Source: Forficula auricularia
Lineage: Eukaryota > Arthropoda > Insecta > Dermaptera > Forficulidae
NCBI GenBank assembly: GCA_024734495.1
Contig: JALMQS010000828.1
Coordinates: forward strand, 1,103,101 to 1,167,100
Length of the DNA: 64,000 bases
Reading direction: 5' to 3'
The first letter of the stretch is position 1. Every line of letters begins with the position of its first letter. Of the stretch, positions 30,306 to 43,019 are shown piece after piece. The notes below the pieces were generated by a model, which ran no database searches, was not told where the DNA came from, and worked only from the letters and a program-made list of their open reading frames with translations. Position numbers and translations under genes: made by a program.

Positions 30306-30927
30306 AAAAACCCTAAGAAGAATTTACTGCTTCTCTCCGTCGATAAAAAATGAAATAAAAACATCGGTCATATTGATCCAAGAAAAGAATTGCTTCTCGA
30401 ATAGCAATTACAAACAATGTCCTGATATTATTGATGTATTTATAATTTATATAAAGAAAAATATTAAATCATGAAAATTTTTGTTGTAAACCAGTCCTCT
30501 TAATAATTTGCACGATGAAAATTGTCATCGGAACTAAAAAATAAAAAAATATCGTTTACAACAAAGATTTTATTAATTTAATAACTGAAACGACATATTA
30601 TGTCTCAATTCAAAGAGAAACTCTATCATAGAGATTCTAATTATCTCTGAAAAAGATTAAATATTCGGTAATCGAACAAAATCTTGTGAAATTTTGGAGT
30701 TTATTTATTAAAGACTTTGTAAATATACAATAGACCCAGTTTGTAATATTAAAAATTGAACAGGTGTATGGAAATTTTTAAAATAGGAGGAAAAAAATTA
30801 GGAGTAACAAATATTATATTGTTTTTAAGAATTTAAAGGTTGAGAATCAAATATCTTATTTGATATAATCTGACAAAAATTAGCCACTAGAGACAAGTGA
30901 CGTTAGGTATTTAAAACTTACTTGCTT
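30306..30927 (+). other. 3'UTR and downstream flank of FAS1 gene
   Basis: AT-rich, no further exon. The transcript end was not located. Confidence 0.4.
30354..30359 (+). promoter_or_regulatory. Candidate polyadenylation signal AATAAA of FAS1 gene
   Basis: The first AATAAA after the stop lies 49 bases downstream. AATAAA-like strings are common in AT-rich DNA, so the true 3' end could be further on. Confidence 0.35.
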
Positions 30928-31985
30928 TTAAGGTAGTTGTTCCGCCAAATGGGTTTTCTTAGGATTTTTTTGAAATTTAGACAGATTATTATTTAAATAC
31001 TTCTGCATCGATTGGTATAAAAACGAAATTTATGAACAATATAGTTCCGGAGATATTAAATTTCAAAAATAGATTTTTTCAGACTCTAACATTGCATTAT
31101 ACGGGATATCGAAAAATTTACATACATATTTAATTATAATTAAGAAACCCTTCTTACCATTTTTATAAAAAACTAAACCAACATTAAACAATAACCAATA
31201 CATATTTTAAGACAATTTTGATTCATAGTTACAACACAGTTTCTGAGATAATAAGGAATAAAAAATGAAAAATGTATAAAAAAAAATTTACACTAAAAAC
31301 AATTTAGCAACAGCGCATTTATTTACCCAGCGAAAGGTGTATAAAGCTCGCATCTGCTAGATTTTTTCAAAATTATAATTTTCTTAAGGTGTAACGTAGG
31401 CGTTGATTACATTTGTTAAAAAATAACAAAAGGATTTTTATAGAAATTTAAAATTTATTAATTCAATGTAATGGAAGGCAGCCCAGGGGTAGTGAGGAAA
31501 GAAAAAATTAACACATATCAAATAAGGTGTAATTTATTGGAATTCTTCCTTCTTTCCTTTCAAACCGACGTTTCGGAGAACCCTTTGAAACCCTGAAGAA
31601 GGAGGGAAAAATCCTCCGAAACGTCGGTTTGAAAGGAAAGGAGGAGGGATTCCAATAAATTACACCTTATTTGATATGTGTTAATTTTTCTTTCCTCACT
31701 ACCACTGCTGCCTTCCATTACATTCAATTAAAATTTCTACCAGACCGTCTCTCTCCAGAGAAAATTTCGTTGCATTAAAATTTATTATTTTATCTGTCAT
31801 TTTAATATAAAAATATTTAATCTCTTGCAATGGTGCCAGATTTGTCAAACGACCACGGGATTGGCTAGAAACGGTACATAAACAGACAAAAAGTTTTGGG
31901 CTTATGAATTATGAATCCTTATTGTCCGTTTTATATACTCTAGCATTAACTTTTTGCTAGTATTGTCGCGAAACAACTACTTTAA
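30928..31985. mobile_element. TTAA-flanked element, inverted copy with nested MITE
   Basis: An inverted copy of 11741-12451: ends TTAAGGTAGTTGTTCCGCC and, inverted, TTAAAGTAGTTGTTTCGCG. It is longer because a foldback element sits inside at about 31455-31745. Confidence 0.75.
31460..31745. mobile_element. Foldback MITE 'GGAAGGCAGCCCA', copy with hammerhead-like core
   Basis: The ends ATGTAATGGAAGGCAGCCCA and inverted are at 31468 and 31728, with about 115-bp arms (AACACATATCAAATAAGGTG, ACCGACGTTTCGGAG). 31587-31630 reads AAACC, CTGAAGA, A, GGAGG-loop-CCTCC, GAAAC, GTC, GGTTT. A sister copy is at 57555-57850. Confidence 0.75.
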
Positions 31986-31989
31986 TCGT

Positions 31990-34790
31990 TGCAGTAATTT
32001 ATAAAATTAAAAGTGGATCCAAAACAAGGCAACCATGTAAATGTGTTTCGGTGGTTATGAAAATGATCTAAGGTATTAATCTAAAAAAATAAATTTATCT
32101 CTTATTTTGTGTTCCTTCTATTGATATAGGTAGTATATATATATTATAGTACAGTAATCTCAAGTCAATTTTTCAATATAACAAAAAATTGAACCTTTAG
32201 TTCGAGTAGTTAGTTCCGTTAAATCTTATTTATTTCGCAAAATATTAAATAGCTCAAAATTAAAAAAAAAACTTTAAAAAACGCGTTTTTATTTCAAAAT
32301 ATTCTAAGCAGAAAATAAACTTTTCTTTAGTACTAAAATTTACTTATATGACTAACAAGTGCTCTTATTTTTATTAAATTTAAAGTTAAATCCCCTACAT
32401 TTTTATTTTTATTCATGTGAGTAAGTAAATTTTTAGTACTAAAGAAAAATGCATTTTCTTCTTTTTAATGCATTATGTAATAAAAGAGTGTTATAAAGTT
32501 TTTTAATACATTTTTACTTTTAGTCTTTAAAATTTACAAGTCCTATACTTCGTATAATTTATTTTTGCACCAATACTTCCCCAAGGTCCCAAACAGTAAC
32601 TATGTAAAATTTGGTCTAGATCTGCCAATTTTAATTTTAATTCAATTCAATTTAAATATGCTCATTTACAAATAACATGGTCATAGATTTCCATCAAAAG
32701 TCAAAACGTAATTTAAATAATTCTTCGCAAAAACCCGATACCAGGAGGAAACGACGCATTAGCCATCCCGACATTTGCCATAAGTTGTTAAGGAAACCTG
32801 GTCAAAACTTTAACAAGGGTGGTATGACCTCTCTCTACCTCAGCTAATCTCTGCTTGTGAGAACTAAATAAAATTTTGCACAACTCTAGGAAATTAGGAC
32901 TTGACAAAATTTATAATTGATTTAATCATAGGGGCAGAGGACTATAATCCCAAGTAGTAATAGACAGACTATTCCACAAATCAATCCTACAAAGTAGATT
33001 TTTCACATCTTCAGGGGTCGATTACCCCTAAAAACGACTAGATTTGGCGAGTAAGGGATATGTTATTTGAATATGTAATTTGGATTCTGAAATCAGATTC
33101 CAAAATGGTCAGTAGCTCTTAGACTATAAGGGCAACAGCTATCTTGTTGAATAAATTATTAATAATTAAAAAAATATATATTTGCTCACGTAAGCAGTGA
33201 TTCATGTGATCAGTATATAAAGTCTCCACTAGAAATTGAGAAATGTTGACATTTGAGGAAAACAAAAATTTCTTTATTCATCTGGTTGCCCTGGCTAGGA
33301 ATGTATTAATCATATGGAAATACACCTATAAAATAAATCAGTCTTTAATGGTAATCAAAGAGATATGAAAACTAGGATAAATCAACATACTCTTCACTCT
33401 ACATAGATACTGCCCAGTATAATGATATAATCCTATAATTTCATGAAATTGTTTTTGCGACCTTTTTCAAAGAGTCTTTGAGACCTCCAAGATTTTTATC
33501 AAATTTTCCGTTACTATAAATTAATCTGTTCTGTCATTTATTCTTCTTCTGTTAATTTTTATTATGAATTGAATAAAAGTACTGGATTGTTGTGGCTGTA
33601 ACTTTTATAGAGTAAAAGTGCAGGTATCCAAGAAAATGAAATAAAATTCTTCGAAGTTTTGAGTTTATTTATCTACTAATTATCAGGACCTGAAAAAATA
33701 AAATTACATCAAGAATTCAACAAATTAAGGTCACAAATATAATCAGTCATTAAAAGTTTGATCTTATGTAGGTATGCACAGTAATATTAAGTAAGTAAGC
33801 AAATTTTAACGAGTCATTGCTTTTGCAACATTAATTTATTAGTTTCTTGGTCTATTTTCTTTGTCGCGCTCGTGATAATGAGTAGAAAAATAAACTCAAA
33901 ACGACGACTTAAGATATCGAATTTTATTTCCTTTCCTTAAATGCCTGCATCTTTAACTCCTTGAATAATAGTATAAAAGAACATAAAAACTATATTGAGA
34001 AATGTAACTGGATCTATTTTTTATTTATAAACTTCACAATGATTCAAATTATTATATTTATTTGTATTTTTGGTTTTTTTAAAAAATAACTATTTTGTAT
34101 ATTTATGAATGAAAAACAAAAATAATAATTTGAATAAATGAATTAAAGGTGGAAAGAAATCCAAAAAGTTTAATTTTTGAGTCTATAATGAAAAAATAAT
34201 TTATCTATTTGGAAATTTATAGATTAATTTTTTTTTAAATTTATCACCCTACCCTATTAATTAAGAGAATATCTCAAACATTTAGATCTTATTACAAAAG
34301 AAAAAGCTCTTATAGATTATCAAAATGAAAACTCACTAAAAAATTGAACTTGTTTTTTCCTTCAGCCTTCGATTCAATTAATTTTTGTTATTAAATATAG
34401 GTACTTACTTATATGATCTTTATTTAAATTTAAAAATTCTTATATAAAGTTGTTGATAAATTTGTATATTGTATTATCTTTGCATATAGCATCAATCAAT
34501 TGTTAGTTAAAGTTGGAACATGAAAAAAATATATAATATAATATAGAAAAAACAAAAAAAATTAAAAAAAAAACCCTATCAGCCATAATATATATATATA
34601 TTTTGTTTGTTATTTTATTTTTCAATTATCTATTTTTCTGATGTATATATCTATGTAATAAATAATTTTTTTATAATAATTTTTTTTTCTTTTAATTTAA
34701 ACTAAAAGTACCTTTATTTTTTCAATTCTTTATATTTGTTATTAGTTCTTATTATAATTTCATCACTTCTGTTTGAAAGCAGATGTTTAA
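31990..34790. other. AT-rich intergenic DNA, no gene recognised
   Basis: No ORF of note. 33640-33700 has a degenerate TTATCAGGACCTGA repeat end. 34000-34740 is almost pure A/T. The tract may hold decayed repeats I cannot classify. Confidence 0.5.
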
Positions 34791-34792
34791 AA

Positions 34793-34955
34793 CGGGTGAA
34801 CCGCTACCTAATATCATGTACACCTACTTCCACTTCCACTTTCATTTCCAAGAGGAAGACAATAGATGTAGGGGTATTATCTGATAAATTCCAAAATAAT
34901 TCCACATAATTCCAAAAACGGTGTGCACTTAATTCCAATCACGGTTCACCCCTCG
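34793..34955. mobile_element. MITE with GGTGAACCG ends, copy 2
   Basis: Inverted relative to 29761-29911 (CGGGTGAACCG ... CACGGTTCACCCCTC), sharing TACACCTACTTCCACTTCCA. Confidence 0.7.
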
Positions 34956-34996
34956 GTTAAAACTTAAAACTAATATTTATAATATTATCGTAGATA

Positions 34997-36010
34997 TACA
35001 TTTTGTTAAAAAATCCGGCAATAGCCCAGTATATAGGGGGTTTCAGCTGACATTAATTGCGGGAAAAGGTTTTTCTAGGATCGTTTGGTATGGTGTGGGT
35101 AAGCCAAATCCAAGTTTGCGACCTTGAAAGTGTGGGAGACAACTTTTGCTGGCCGAAAAAGCTCGCAATTTTCGGACTTTAACCCCAAAACTCGCACTTT
35201 TTTTGATTTTTCCCATTTCGACCATGGTGGAGCACGTTTTCGACAAAGACCATTCTATATATTTTTAATTTCCTTTTAAAATGATATTTACATTTATAAT
35301 TTTATTTTTAAATCGTCTGGAGTTATAGCAATTTTAAAATTTCAGGTCGATTTATACATTTTGTTAGAAATACCCGCAAAAGCCCAGTATATAGGGAGGG
35401 TTTCAGCTTACATTAATTGCGGGAAAAGATTTTTTCTAAGATCTTTTGGTATGTTGTCGGTATGCCAAATCTAACTTTGCGACCTCGAAAGTGGGGAACA
35501 ACTTTTAGTGGCCGAAAAACCTCGAAATTTTCGAACTTTAACCCCAAAACTCGCACTTTTTTCGATTTTTTCCCATTTCGACCATGATGGAGCACGTTTT
35601 CGACAAAGACCATTCTATATATTTTTAAACTAGATTAAATTTGATACAATTAAAACAAAGTTGCATCTTAATTGAATAATGGTAATCCGTCCCGCAATCA
35701 GGTTGAAGTTTTGAAAAACTACAATTTTTTGCAAAAAATCTCAGTTTTCCCTTGATAAAATGAAAAGGACTAATCTTAGAAACTTGATTTCTATCTCATT
35801 CTCTAGGAAATATTATAGACTTGAACGTTTACTTGGAACACTTTTTTGATAAAACTCTTAGATTTATAGATATCCAGAGTTTCCCGGACAGGAAATGATC
35901 CATTTTTTCAAAAAGTCTGTTTTTCCTTCATAAAATGAAAAGTACTCATCATAGAAACTTGATTTCTGACTCATTCTCTAGGAGATTTTGTTGACTTACC
36001 ATTATCCAAT
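34997..36010. repeat. ~355-bp tandem unit and arm of a foldback
   Basis: Two direct copies (34997-35352, 35353-35640) share GCCCAGTATATAGGG, TAATTGCGGGAAAAG, CCCCAAAACTCGCACTTTTT and ATTTCGACCATGGTGGAGCA. 35640-36000 continues with CTCAGTTTTCCCTTGATAAA. All of it recurs inverted at 38735-39345. Confidence 0.75.
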
Positions 36011-36790
36011 TAAGATGCAACTTTATTTAAATTGTAACAAATTTAATCTAGTTTAAAAATGTATAGAATGGTCCTTGTCGAAAACGCTCCATTATGGTCG
36101 AAATGGGAAAAAATAGAAAAAAGTGCGAGTTTTTGGGTTAAAGTCCGAAAATTCCTAAGTTTTTCGGCCACCAAAAGTTGTCCCCTACTTTCGAGGTCGC
36201 AAACTTAGATTTAGCATACCGACACCATACCAAATGATCCTAGAAAATAAATCTTTTCCCGCAATTAATGTAAGCTGAAAGCCCCTTTATACTGGGCTAT
36301 TGCGGGGTTTTCTAACAAATGTATAAATCGATCTGAAATTTTTTAATTGCTATAACTCCAGACGATTTGAAAATAAAATAATAAATGTATATATCATTTT
36401 AAGGGAAATTGAATGCTCTAGAACTTATTTTTTGAGGACTTTTTACTGTAAAACGAAAAGCTGAGGTGATAGAGACAAAAGTTTGACGAAAAATATAGGA
36501 AATTTTATTTTTTTTCATATTAAAAACTATATTCGCGGTCGAATATCTCAAAAACGATATGGAATAGAGAAAAATTAAATAGAAGCAATCTTGTAGTAAA
36601 TATTATAACCTTTTATTATGCTAAGAGTAACATTTTTGAGATATAAGAAAAAAACGGGACATCCCCCCCCCCCCCGCCTTCCACCCATAAGCCCGGTAGC
36701 TAGGACTTGGGACTTTTAGTATTTTTACCTCCTAACTAGCCCAAACATATTCCATAAGAAAAAAAATTCTCTCTAAAATGTTTTCTATAA
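36010..36790. repeat. Inverted/direct copy of the foldback unit
   Basis: 36030-36350 is the complement of the 355-bp unit. 36340-36790 (AGACGATTTG, AGCTGAGGTGATAGAGACAA, CATTCGTTGACTGGACTAT) is a direct repeat of 39300-39703 plus 41005-41100. Confidence 0.7.
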
Positions 36791-38730
36791 CCCATTCGTT
36801 GACTGGACTATTTAAGATTAGTTAGATACAAAAAATACGCTATTTATTTTGATATTAAAGCATACATAACCTCCCATCTACTAAAAAAATAAAAAAATTT
36901 AGTACAACAAAAAAGTATTTGTTCCCTATATTTTTAGCCACTTTTACATTTCGAAAATATTTTAAAATTCTATAAATATAATATTTCATTCATTGAAGAA
37001 AATAATTAATTTAGAGAAACTCGAAACAAGCTAAAGAAAAATTATTATGTTTCTACAAACGAGAGAGAGAGAAAAAAATGAAAATAAATAAATATTTGAA
37101 GAATTAGAAAAAATACATTTTTTTCTTTGATCATTTAAAATTTTATGTATAGGATTGCAGGAAAATGGGGTCGCACACTCCCTACGCCATAATAAAGTTT
37201 TCGTGAGAATATAATTTAAATCGCAGTAAACTGCAACGGTTAGTTGCTAGACTTTATCTATAGTCGTTTTAAAATCCATGCTTCGCTATAGATAAAGTAG
37301 TCAAAAATTATAGTGAATATAGAATCTCAAAATTGAGTATGTTGGCTACATCTCAATTATTCAATCCTTTATATCTCAATAGTTAGTTTTATCAAATTAT
37401 CTTTTATTTAATAAAATATTAAGCATTTTATTCTGAATAAAATGACACCTTAATTTTGAAAATCGGTTTACAATTAATCGAGTTATGATGTTTTTTTATT
37501 GTCATTATTATAGGTTAGTCATAGTTAATTGGATGAGATGAAATCGGCCATCATCGAATTTTGAATATTTGAATTTAAACTTTATTCATTTTCCAATGCT
37601 GCCATCTTACATCGATTTGTTCAACTCGCTTGTCAAATTAATTATGGAAATTCAAACAATAGGTATGTAATTGGAATCCAGCACCATCTTTTTTTCATTT
37701 ACTTAAGAATAACTAACCATAACTAAAACCCCCATAACTTGGTTAATAATTAACCAACTTGCAAAAATAAGGTGTCATTTTGTTTATAAATAAAGTATTA
37801 AAATTTTATTAAATATAATTTAATTTAAAAAAGTAACAATTATTGATAAATAAAGAATTAAAAATTGACGGGGCCGCCATTTTAAAAATTTAAGCCTGTA
37901 TTCATTGTAATTTTTCCTTTATTAGCGACAAGTGAATATGTGACTACTTAAAATTACTTAAAAAGATTTTGGGATATACATATCAGATGAAAGAAACAAG
38001 GAAAGTTCGACATTTTTTATTAATTTTAATCCGCAAATTTGAAAATTAATTGCAAAGAACGCTATTTTTTATTTTTTTGTTATACCCTGTTATTTGTCGC
38101 TTTTAAGCATTAAAAGTATTAAATAAAATAAGCCTTATATTCATTTTAAAAATGAACTAATTAAAATTGTTTTATTTAATTTTTATTAAACTTAAAAAAT
38201 TATTAGCTAGTCTTAAAAAAGTACAAATTTAAAAATCAGGTGACATAATACTAATTTAAAATAAGATTGAAGTAGTTTTTGGAGACGGGCTGATTAGTGA
38301 ATTGAGTGGATATTGATGAGGCATTCAGGGTTTTGAAAAGTAGGAAATATACCACCGAAACATAGGTTTTTGAATAAAAAAGATAGTTTAAATTATCTCT
38401 CTTTTTTTGAATTTTGGAATACGTCATCAATATCCACTTAATTTTAAATATTGCTCAAAAATTTGACTGAAGATATAGTCAGAAATATATCTATAATCCA
38501 GACACCCTCATCAAAGACTTTTGTTTTTTAACTTTTAAATATTTAATGTAATTAAATATGATAAATCAATTGGCCTTAATTTTTATATAAGATGAAAAAT
38601 GTTAGATGATAAATCCGCTCAAATTCCACCATTTAGTGGAAAAAATTTTCAATCTCGTTCCGTTTATTTATTATAAATTTTGAATTTACTCATTTCAATT
38701 CAATTACTCACAAATCTATTTATATTATAG
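36791..38730. other. AT-rich intergenic DNA with one small palindrome
   Basis: No gene. 38310-38440 is a decayed MITE (GAGTGGATATTGATGA ends, ACCGAAACATAGG core). Confidence 0.5.
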
Positions 38731-38734
38731 GAGT

Positions 38735-39703
38735 ATTATATGGATCATTTCCTATCAGGAAAATTCTTGATATCCATAAATCTAAGAGTTTTATCAAAAA
38801 AGTGGTTCAAGTAAACGTTCAAGTCAATAAAATTTCCTAGAGAATGTAATCAAAATCAAGTTTTTAAGATCAGTGCTTTTCATTTTATCAAGAGAAAACT
38901 GAGATTCTTTGCAAAAAATTGCAGTTTTTCAAAACTTTAACCTAATTGTGGCACGGGTTACCATTATCCAATAAAGATGCAACTTTATTTAAATTGTAGC
39001 AAATTTAATCTAGTTTAAAAATGTATAGAATGGTCTTTGTCGAAAACGTGCTCCATCATGGTCGAAATGGGGAAAAAAAGAAAAAAGTGCGAGTTTTTGG
39101 GTTAAAGTCCGAAAATTTCGAGGTTTTTCGGCCACTAAAAGTTGGTCCCACACTTTCGAGGTCGCAAAGTTAGATTTGGCATACCGACACCATACCAAAA
39201 GATCCTAGAAAAAATCTTTTCCCGCAATTAATGTAAGCTGAAACCCTCCCTATATACTGGGTTTTTGCGGGTATTTCTAACAAAATGTATAAATCGACCT
39301 GAAATTTTAAAATTGCTATAACTCCAGACGATTTAAAAATAAAATTATAAATGTAAATATCATTTTAAAGGAAATTTAATGCTCTAGAACTTATTTTTTG
39401 ATGACTTTTACTGTAAACCGAAAAGCTGAGGTGATAGAGACAATAGTTTGAAAAAAATATTGGAAATTTTATTTTTTTCATACATAAAATATATTCGCGG
39501 GCAAATATCTCAAAAACCATATGGAATAGAGAAAAATTAAATAGAAGCAATCTTGTAACAAATATTATCGGCTCTTATTTTGCTAAGAGTAACTTTTTCC
39601 CTACGACCCAGCATTTTTGAGATATAAGCAAAAAAACCAAAAAACCGGACATTTCCAACCCCTTCCACCCATAAGTCTGGTAGCTAGTAGGACTGGGGAC
39701 TTT
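38735..39703. repeat. Second foldback arm and direct copy
   Basis: Complement of 34997-35900 followed by the unit shared with 36340-36705. It is interrupted at 39703 by a nested insertion and resumes at about 41005. Confidence 0.7.
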
Positions 39704-39826
39704 AAGGGCCAGTTGTTTGTCGGTTGGTAGAGTCTTTTTAAACGTTGACAAAGGGTGAATTCTAAGGATTTACGCTTTGTCAACGTTTAAAAAGAGTTTA
39801 CCAACCGACATACAATTGGCCCTTAG
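39702..39826. mobile_element. Hairpin MITE, ~50-bp arms, TTAAGGGCC ends
   Basis: TTAAGGGCCAGTTGTTTGTC ... TTTTTAAACGTTGACAAAG is repeated inverted with a ~20-bp loop. The right end reads GGCCCTTAG. Confidence 0.75.
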
Positions 39827-39829
39827 TAT

Positions 39830-40440
39830 CTAGACACACGGCAGTGTGTCAGCCAATTTCGGAAAAACGGGCGACGCACCGGCCATGTGTATAGGTATTT
39901 ACAAGAACCATTTCAAGCTACTTTCGACCCCCTATAACTCAAAACCTATTAGACTTAGACACTTGAAATTTTGCATACCTAATAAAACCCACTAGAACAC
40001 CTAGAATCCCAAATTTCATGAATAAATCTTGAGTTATTAAGCTCAGAAAAGTGCCATTTTTAACACTGACTGACTCACTCACTGACCGACTGACATATAA
40101 AAACCTAACGTACTTCCGCTGATCCTAGAATGATGAAATTTGCCATACTTGTAGAGTTTGGGCTATAATTAAAGGGAAAAATCGGAAAAGTTAAACTTTT
40201 CATTTTTCATCACCTAAAATGAAGGGGTGAAATTGATTATAAGCTTAATTAACACATAGTGAAAATACAATCAAGCTAGAATTCTGAAATTTGGCATGTT
40301 GGTAAAGCTTGGAATATTAATAAAAGAGGAAATTGAAAAACAGAAACTTTCCCTTCTTCGGGTTCCGAAATGAGGGGGTGAAATTTAAGAAAAACCGACA
40401 GGGTTTTTAACAGATGTTTTATGAGAAATATTTATTAATT
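39830..40440. repeat. 'ACTGACTGAC' repeat family, copy 1
   Basis: TCGACCCCCTATAACTCAAA, ACACTGACTGACTCACTCA, TAGAATGATGAAATTTGCCA and AAATGAAGGGGTGAAATT are spaced as in 59160-59520. Non-coding. Confidence 0.55.
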
Positions 40441-40539
40441 ATTAATATAAATGTTTAAATATAATTATTTAGATAAATTAAAGCATAAAACTTTTCAAAA
40501 ATTAATGATATCTTCTCAAAAACATAAATGTGAAAAAGG

Positions 40540-40985
40540 GTTCAAGTTCGGTACCAACGGCTTCGCCTACAAAAGAGTTACGAGATCTAAACTGGTACCA
40601 AGTTCCATAGCAGTTGCTTAAATCATAGCTATAGGGATGTACAACCTTCTACAATTGATTTAAAAGCAAATTTGTTACGTTCTTTGATATTAAATTTATA
40701 GCTTCGCAAGTTTTATATCCAAGTAAATTGTTTGTAGTATAAAATAAGAACAACTAGATAAATTTTAATCTTGTATTAAATATCATCACGTTAAACGTAA
40801 TTTATTGACTATTGTAACTTGCAGAGTTATAAATTTAATATCAAAGAACGTAACAAATTTTCTTTTAAATCGTTGTTCATCCCTATAGCTATGATTTAAG
40901 CAGCTGCTATGGAACTTGGTACCCGTTTAGATCTCAACTCTTTTGTCGGCGAAGCCGTTGGTACCGAACTTGGCCTCTTTTTTAC
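40540..40985. mobile_element. Foldback with ~190-bp arms
   Basis: CAAGTTCGGTACCAACGGCT, GGTACCAAGTTCCATAGCAG, AAATCATAGCTATAGGGATG and TACGTTCTTTGATATTAAAT are repeated inverted around a loop at about 40720-40810. Confidence 0.8.
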
Positions 40986-41499
40986 ATTTATGTTTTTAGT
41001 CAGATTTTTACTTCCTAACTAGCCCAAACACATTCCATAAGAAAAAAAATTCTCTCCTCTAAAATGTTTTCTATAACCCATTCGTTGACTGGACTATGAC
41101 TCTAGACTTTAATTTTGAGGGGTCATGTACCTTACCGCTCCCTCCCCGATTATAATTTCATAAAATGTTGTTTAGTTTTACCAGAAAAAATTCTTAAGAT
41201 TTTTTTGATTAAAAAAGATAATTGGTAATATTAAAAATAAACAAAACAAAAAAATAAATACAAATCTTTTATAAAACAATCTTTAAACGTTTAATCAAAT
41301 CCAAAAATTCCGGAAGAATTTCTCCCTTTCTCAATGGAAAATTTTCAACTAATACTAGCTAATAAATATGTGTTTATTAATTCTAATTTTATTATTTCAC
41401 CGATCCATTTTTTAATTATATACATATTTTTACTCTTCTTTCAAATATAAAAAATAATCATGAAAAATATTACAGTCATGCAAAAAATTTATAATATAA

Positions 41500-41860
41500 T
41501 CAGGAAATGTTGTTAGATAAAAAGCTAAAATTTGGTGCATCGTAATGCAAAATACATAGTTGCGTACCAATTTTCAGCTCATTAACTAAAACATTGCAAG
41601 ATTGGTATTTTGTACCTTCATAAAACGTTTTCAGGTAAAAAGCTAAAATTTGGGGTACTGTAAGATATTTGTGTACCAATTTCCAGCTCATTAACTAAAA
41701 TATTTCAAGATTGGTATTTTGTACTTTCATAAAACGTTTTCAGGTAAAATGCTAAAATTTGGTACTTTGTAAGATATTTGCCTACCAATTTTTAGCTCAT
41801 TAACTAAAACCTTACAATTTACAATTAGGTATTTTGTACTCTCAGAAATGTTTTCAGGTA
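41500..41860. repeat. Three tandem ~110-bp repeats
   Basis: Three copies of AGCTAAAATTTGG ... TACCAATTTYCAGCTCATTA, ACTAAAAC, GATTGGTATTTTGTAC, TCATAAAACGTTTTCAGGTA. The first is slightly longer. Confidence 0.75.
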
Positions 41861-42131
41861 AAAGGAAATTAAAATAATATGTATCTTATAAATCGATATT
41901 TATTTTTTACGTAATTGATATTTTTTCATCAGTAAAGTAAATAATTCGAAATATTCGAGAAATTTTTTTTCCGCTAACACGTCTCAACTTGTCTCACCAT
42001 GCGTGTCTCGACTCGTTTGAAATAGTCTCGAATTTTCATTATTAAAAAATCTATTAATTATTATTTGTAATTGGAAATAAGCAAAACGGGCAATTCTAGA
42101 GCAATTGAGTAAGTACTAATACTATCTAATG

Positions 42132-42756
42132 CAGGCCTAGCCAACCTGAATTACGCCACGTGCCGATTGACGACTCAAAAATTTCTGAGGGCCGCACATA
42201 ATAAATAAGAATAATTACAATTTATTCAATATTTTTTTTGCCTTTACAACTAATTTGGCACTTATCGATTTTTATTGTAAGTTATTAATATTAATTTTAA
42301 TGTAGCCATACACTGAAAGTGTTCAGTTAGAGTAAATGTGGAAAAAAACAATACTACAACCAGATATGAAATGAAAACACACATTAATCCAACAAAATAT
42401 ATTATTTTGTATGGTAAAATAATCATAAAATATCAAAATTATTAGTTTAGTCGAATAAACCAAACAATATTTCAAAATTTATTTTAAAATAACAAACATA
42501 TTTGAATGTCTTTTTCTTTTTTCTGTCTAATATTTGCTTAATTAATTTTTCTAAAACTATTTCATTAATTGAAATTTACTATTATAATTTAATATGTTAT
42601 TCTTCATGTAATTATAGATAACCTTAATTCTTTTAATTACTTAAATGCAATTTAAAATATATTTTAAAATACCCGATGAAAAACAATTTGTCAAATATGA
42701 CCTCGGGCAGCAAGTAAGTCCATCGAGGGCCGCGGGTCTCTGGTTGGTCAGGCCTG
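42132..42756. mobile_element. hAT-type MITE, 625 bp
   Basis: Ends CAGGCCTAGCCAACC and, inverted, CAGGCCTGACCAACC, with subterminal GGGCCGC on both sides as in many hAT elements. Flanking 8-mers ATCTAATG and ATCTAGAG agree at 6 of 8 positions. Confidence 0.7.
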
Positions 42757-43019
42757 ATCTAGAGCGATAGATCAATGTTTATCTAACATCCGACATAAAT
42801 TTCACCATTAATGCCTAACCCTTTGAGTTATACAAATTTATACAATGACCGTTATTAAAGAATAATTAATTTCCAACAGAAAAGTTCATATGAGTAAAAA
42901 GTCTAAAATCAATAGTTTACGAGTTAAAAGATATTTCAATATTTTTTGTAAAGTGAATGAATTAGAATAAAAAACAAATGAGACTAATGGCGACAAATCC
43001 TTAAAATAAACATATCCTT

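Noticed and set aside
35043..35613. Two similar 66-67-codon minus frames (MSKTCSTMVEMGK / MVFVENVLHHGRNGK)
   Set aside because: They are two copies of the ~355-bp tandem unit, in different frames, with further non-coding copies at 36.1 and 39.1 kb.
41500..41860. CRISPR array
   Set aside because: Units are adjacent tandem copies without unique spacers, in a eukaryotic genome.
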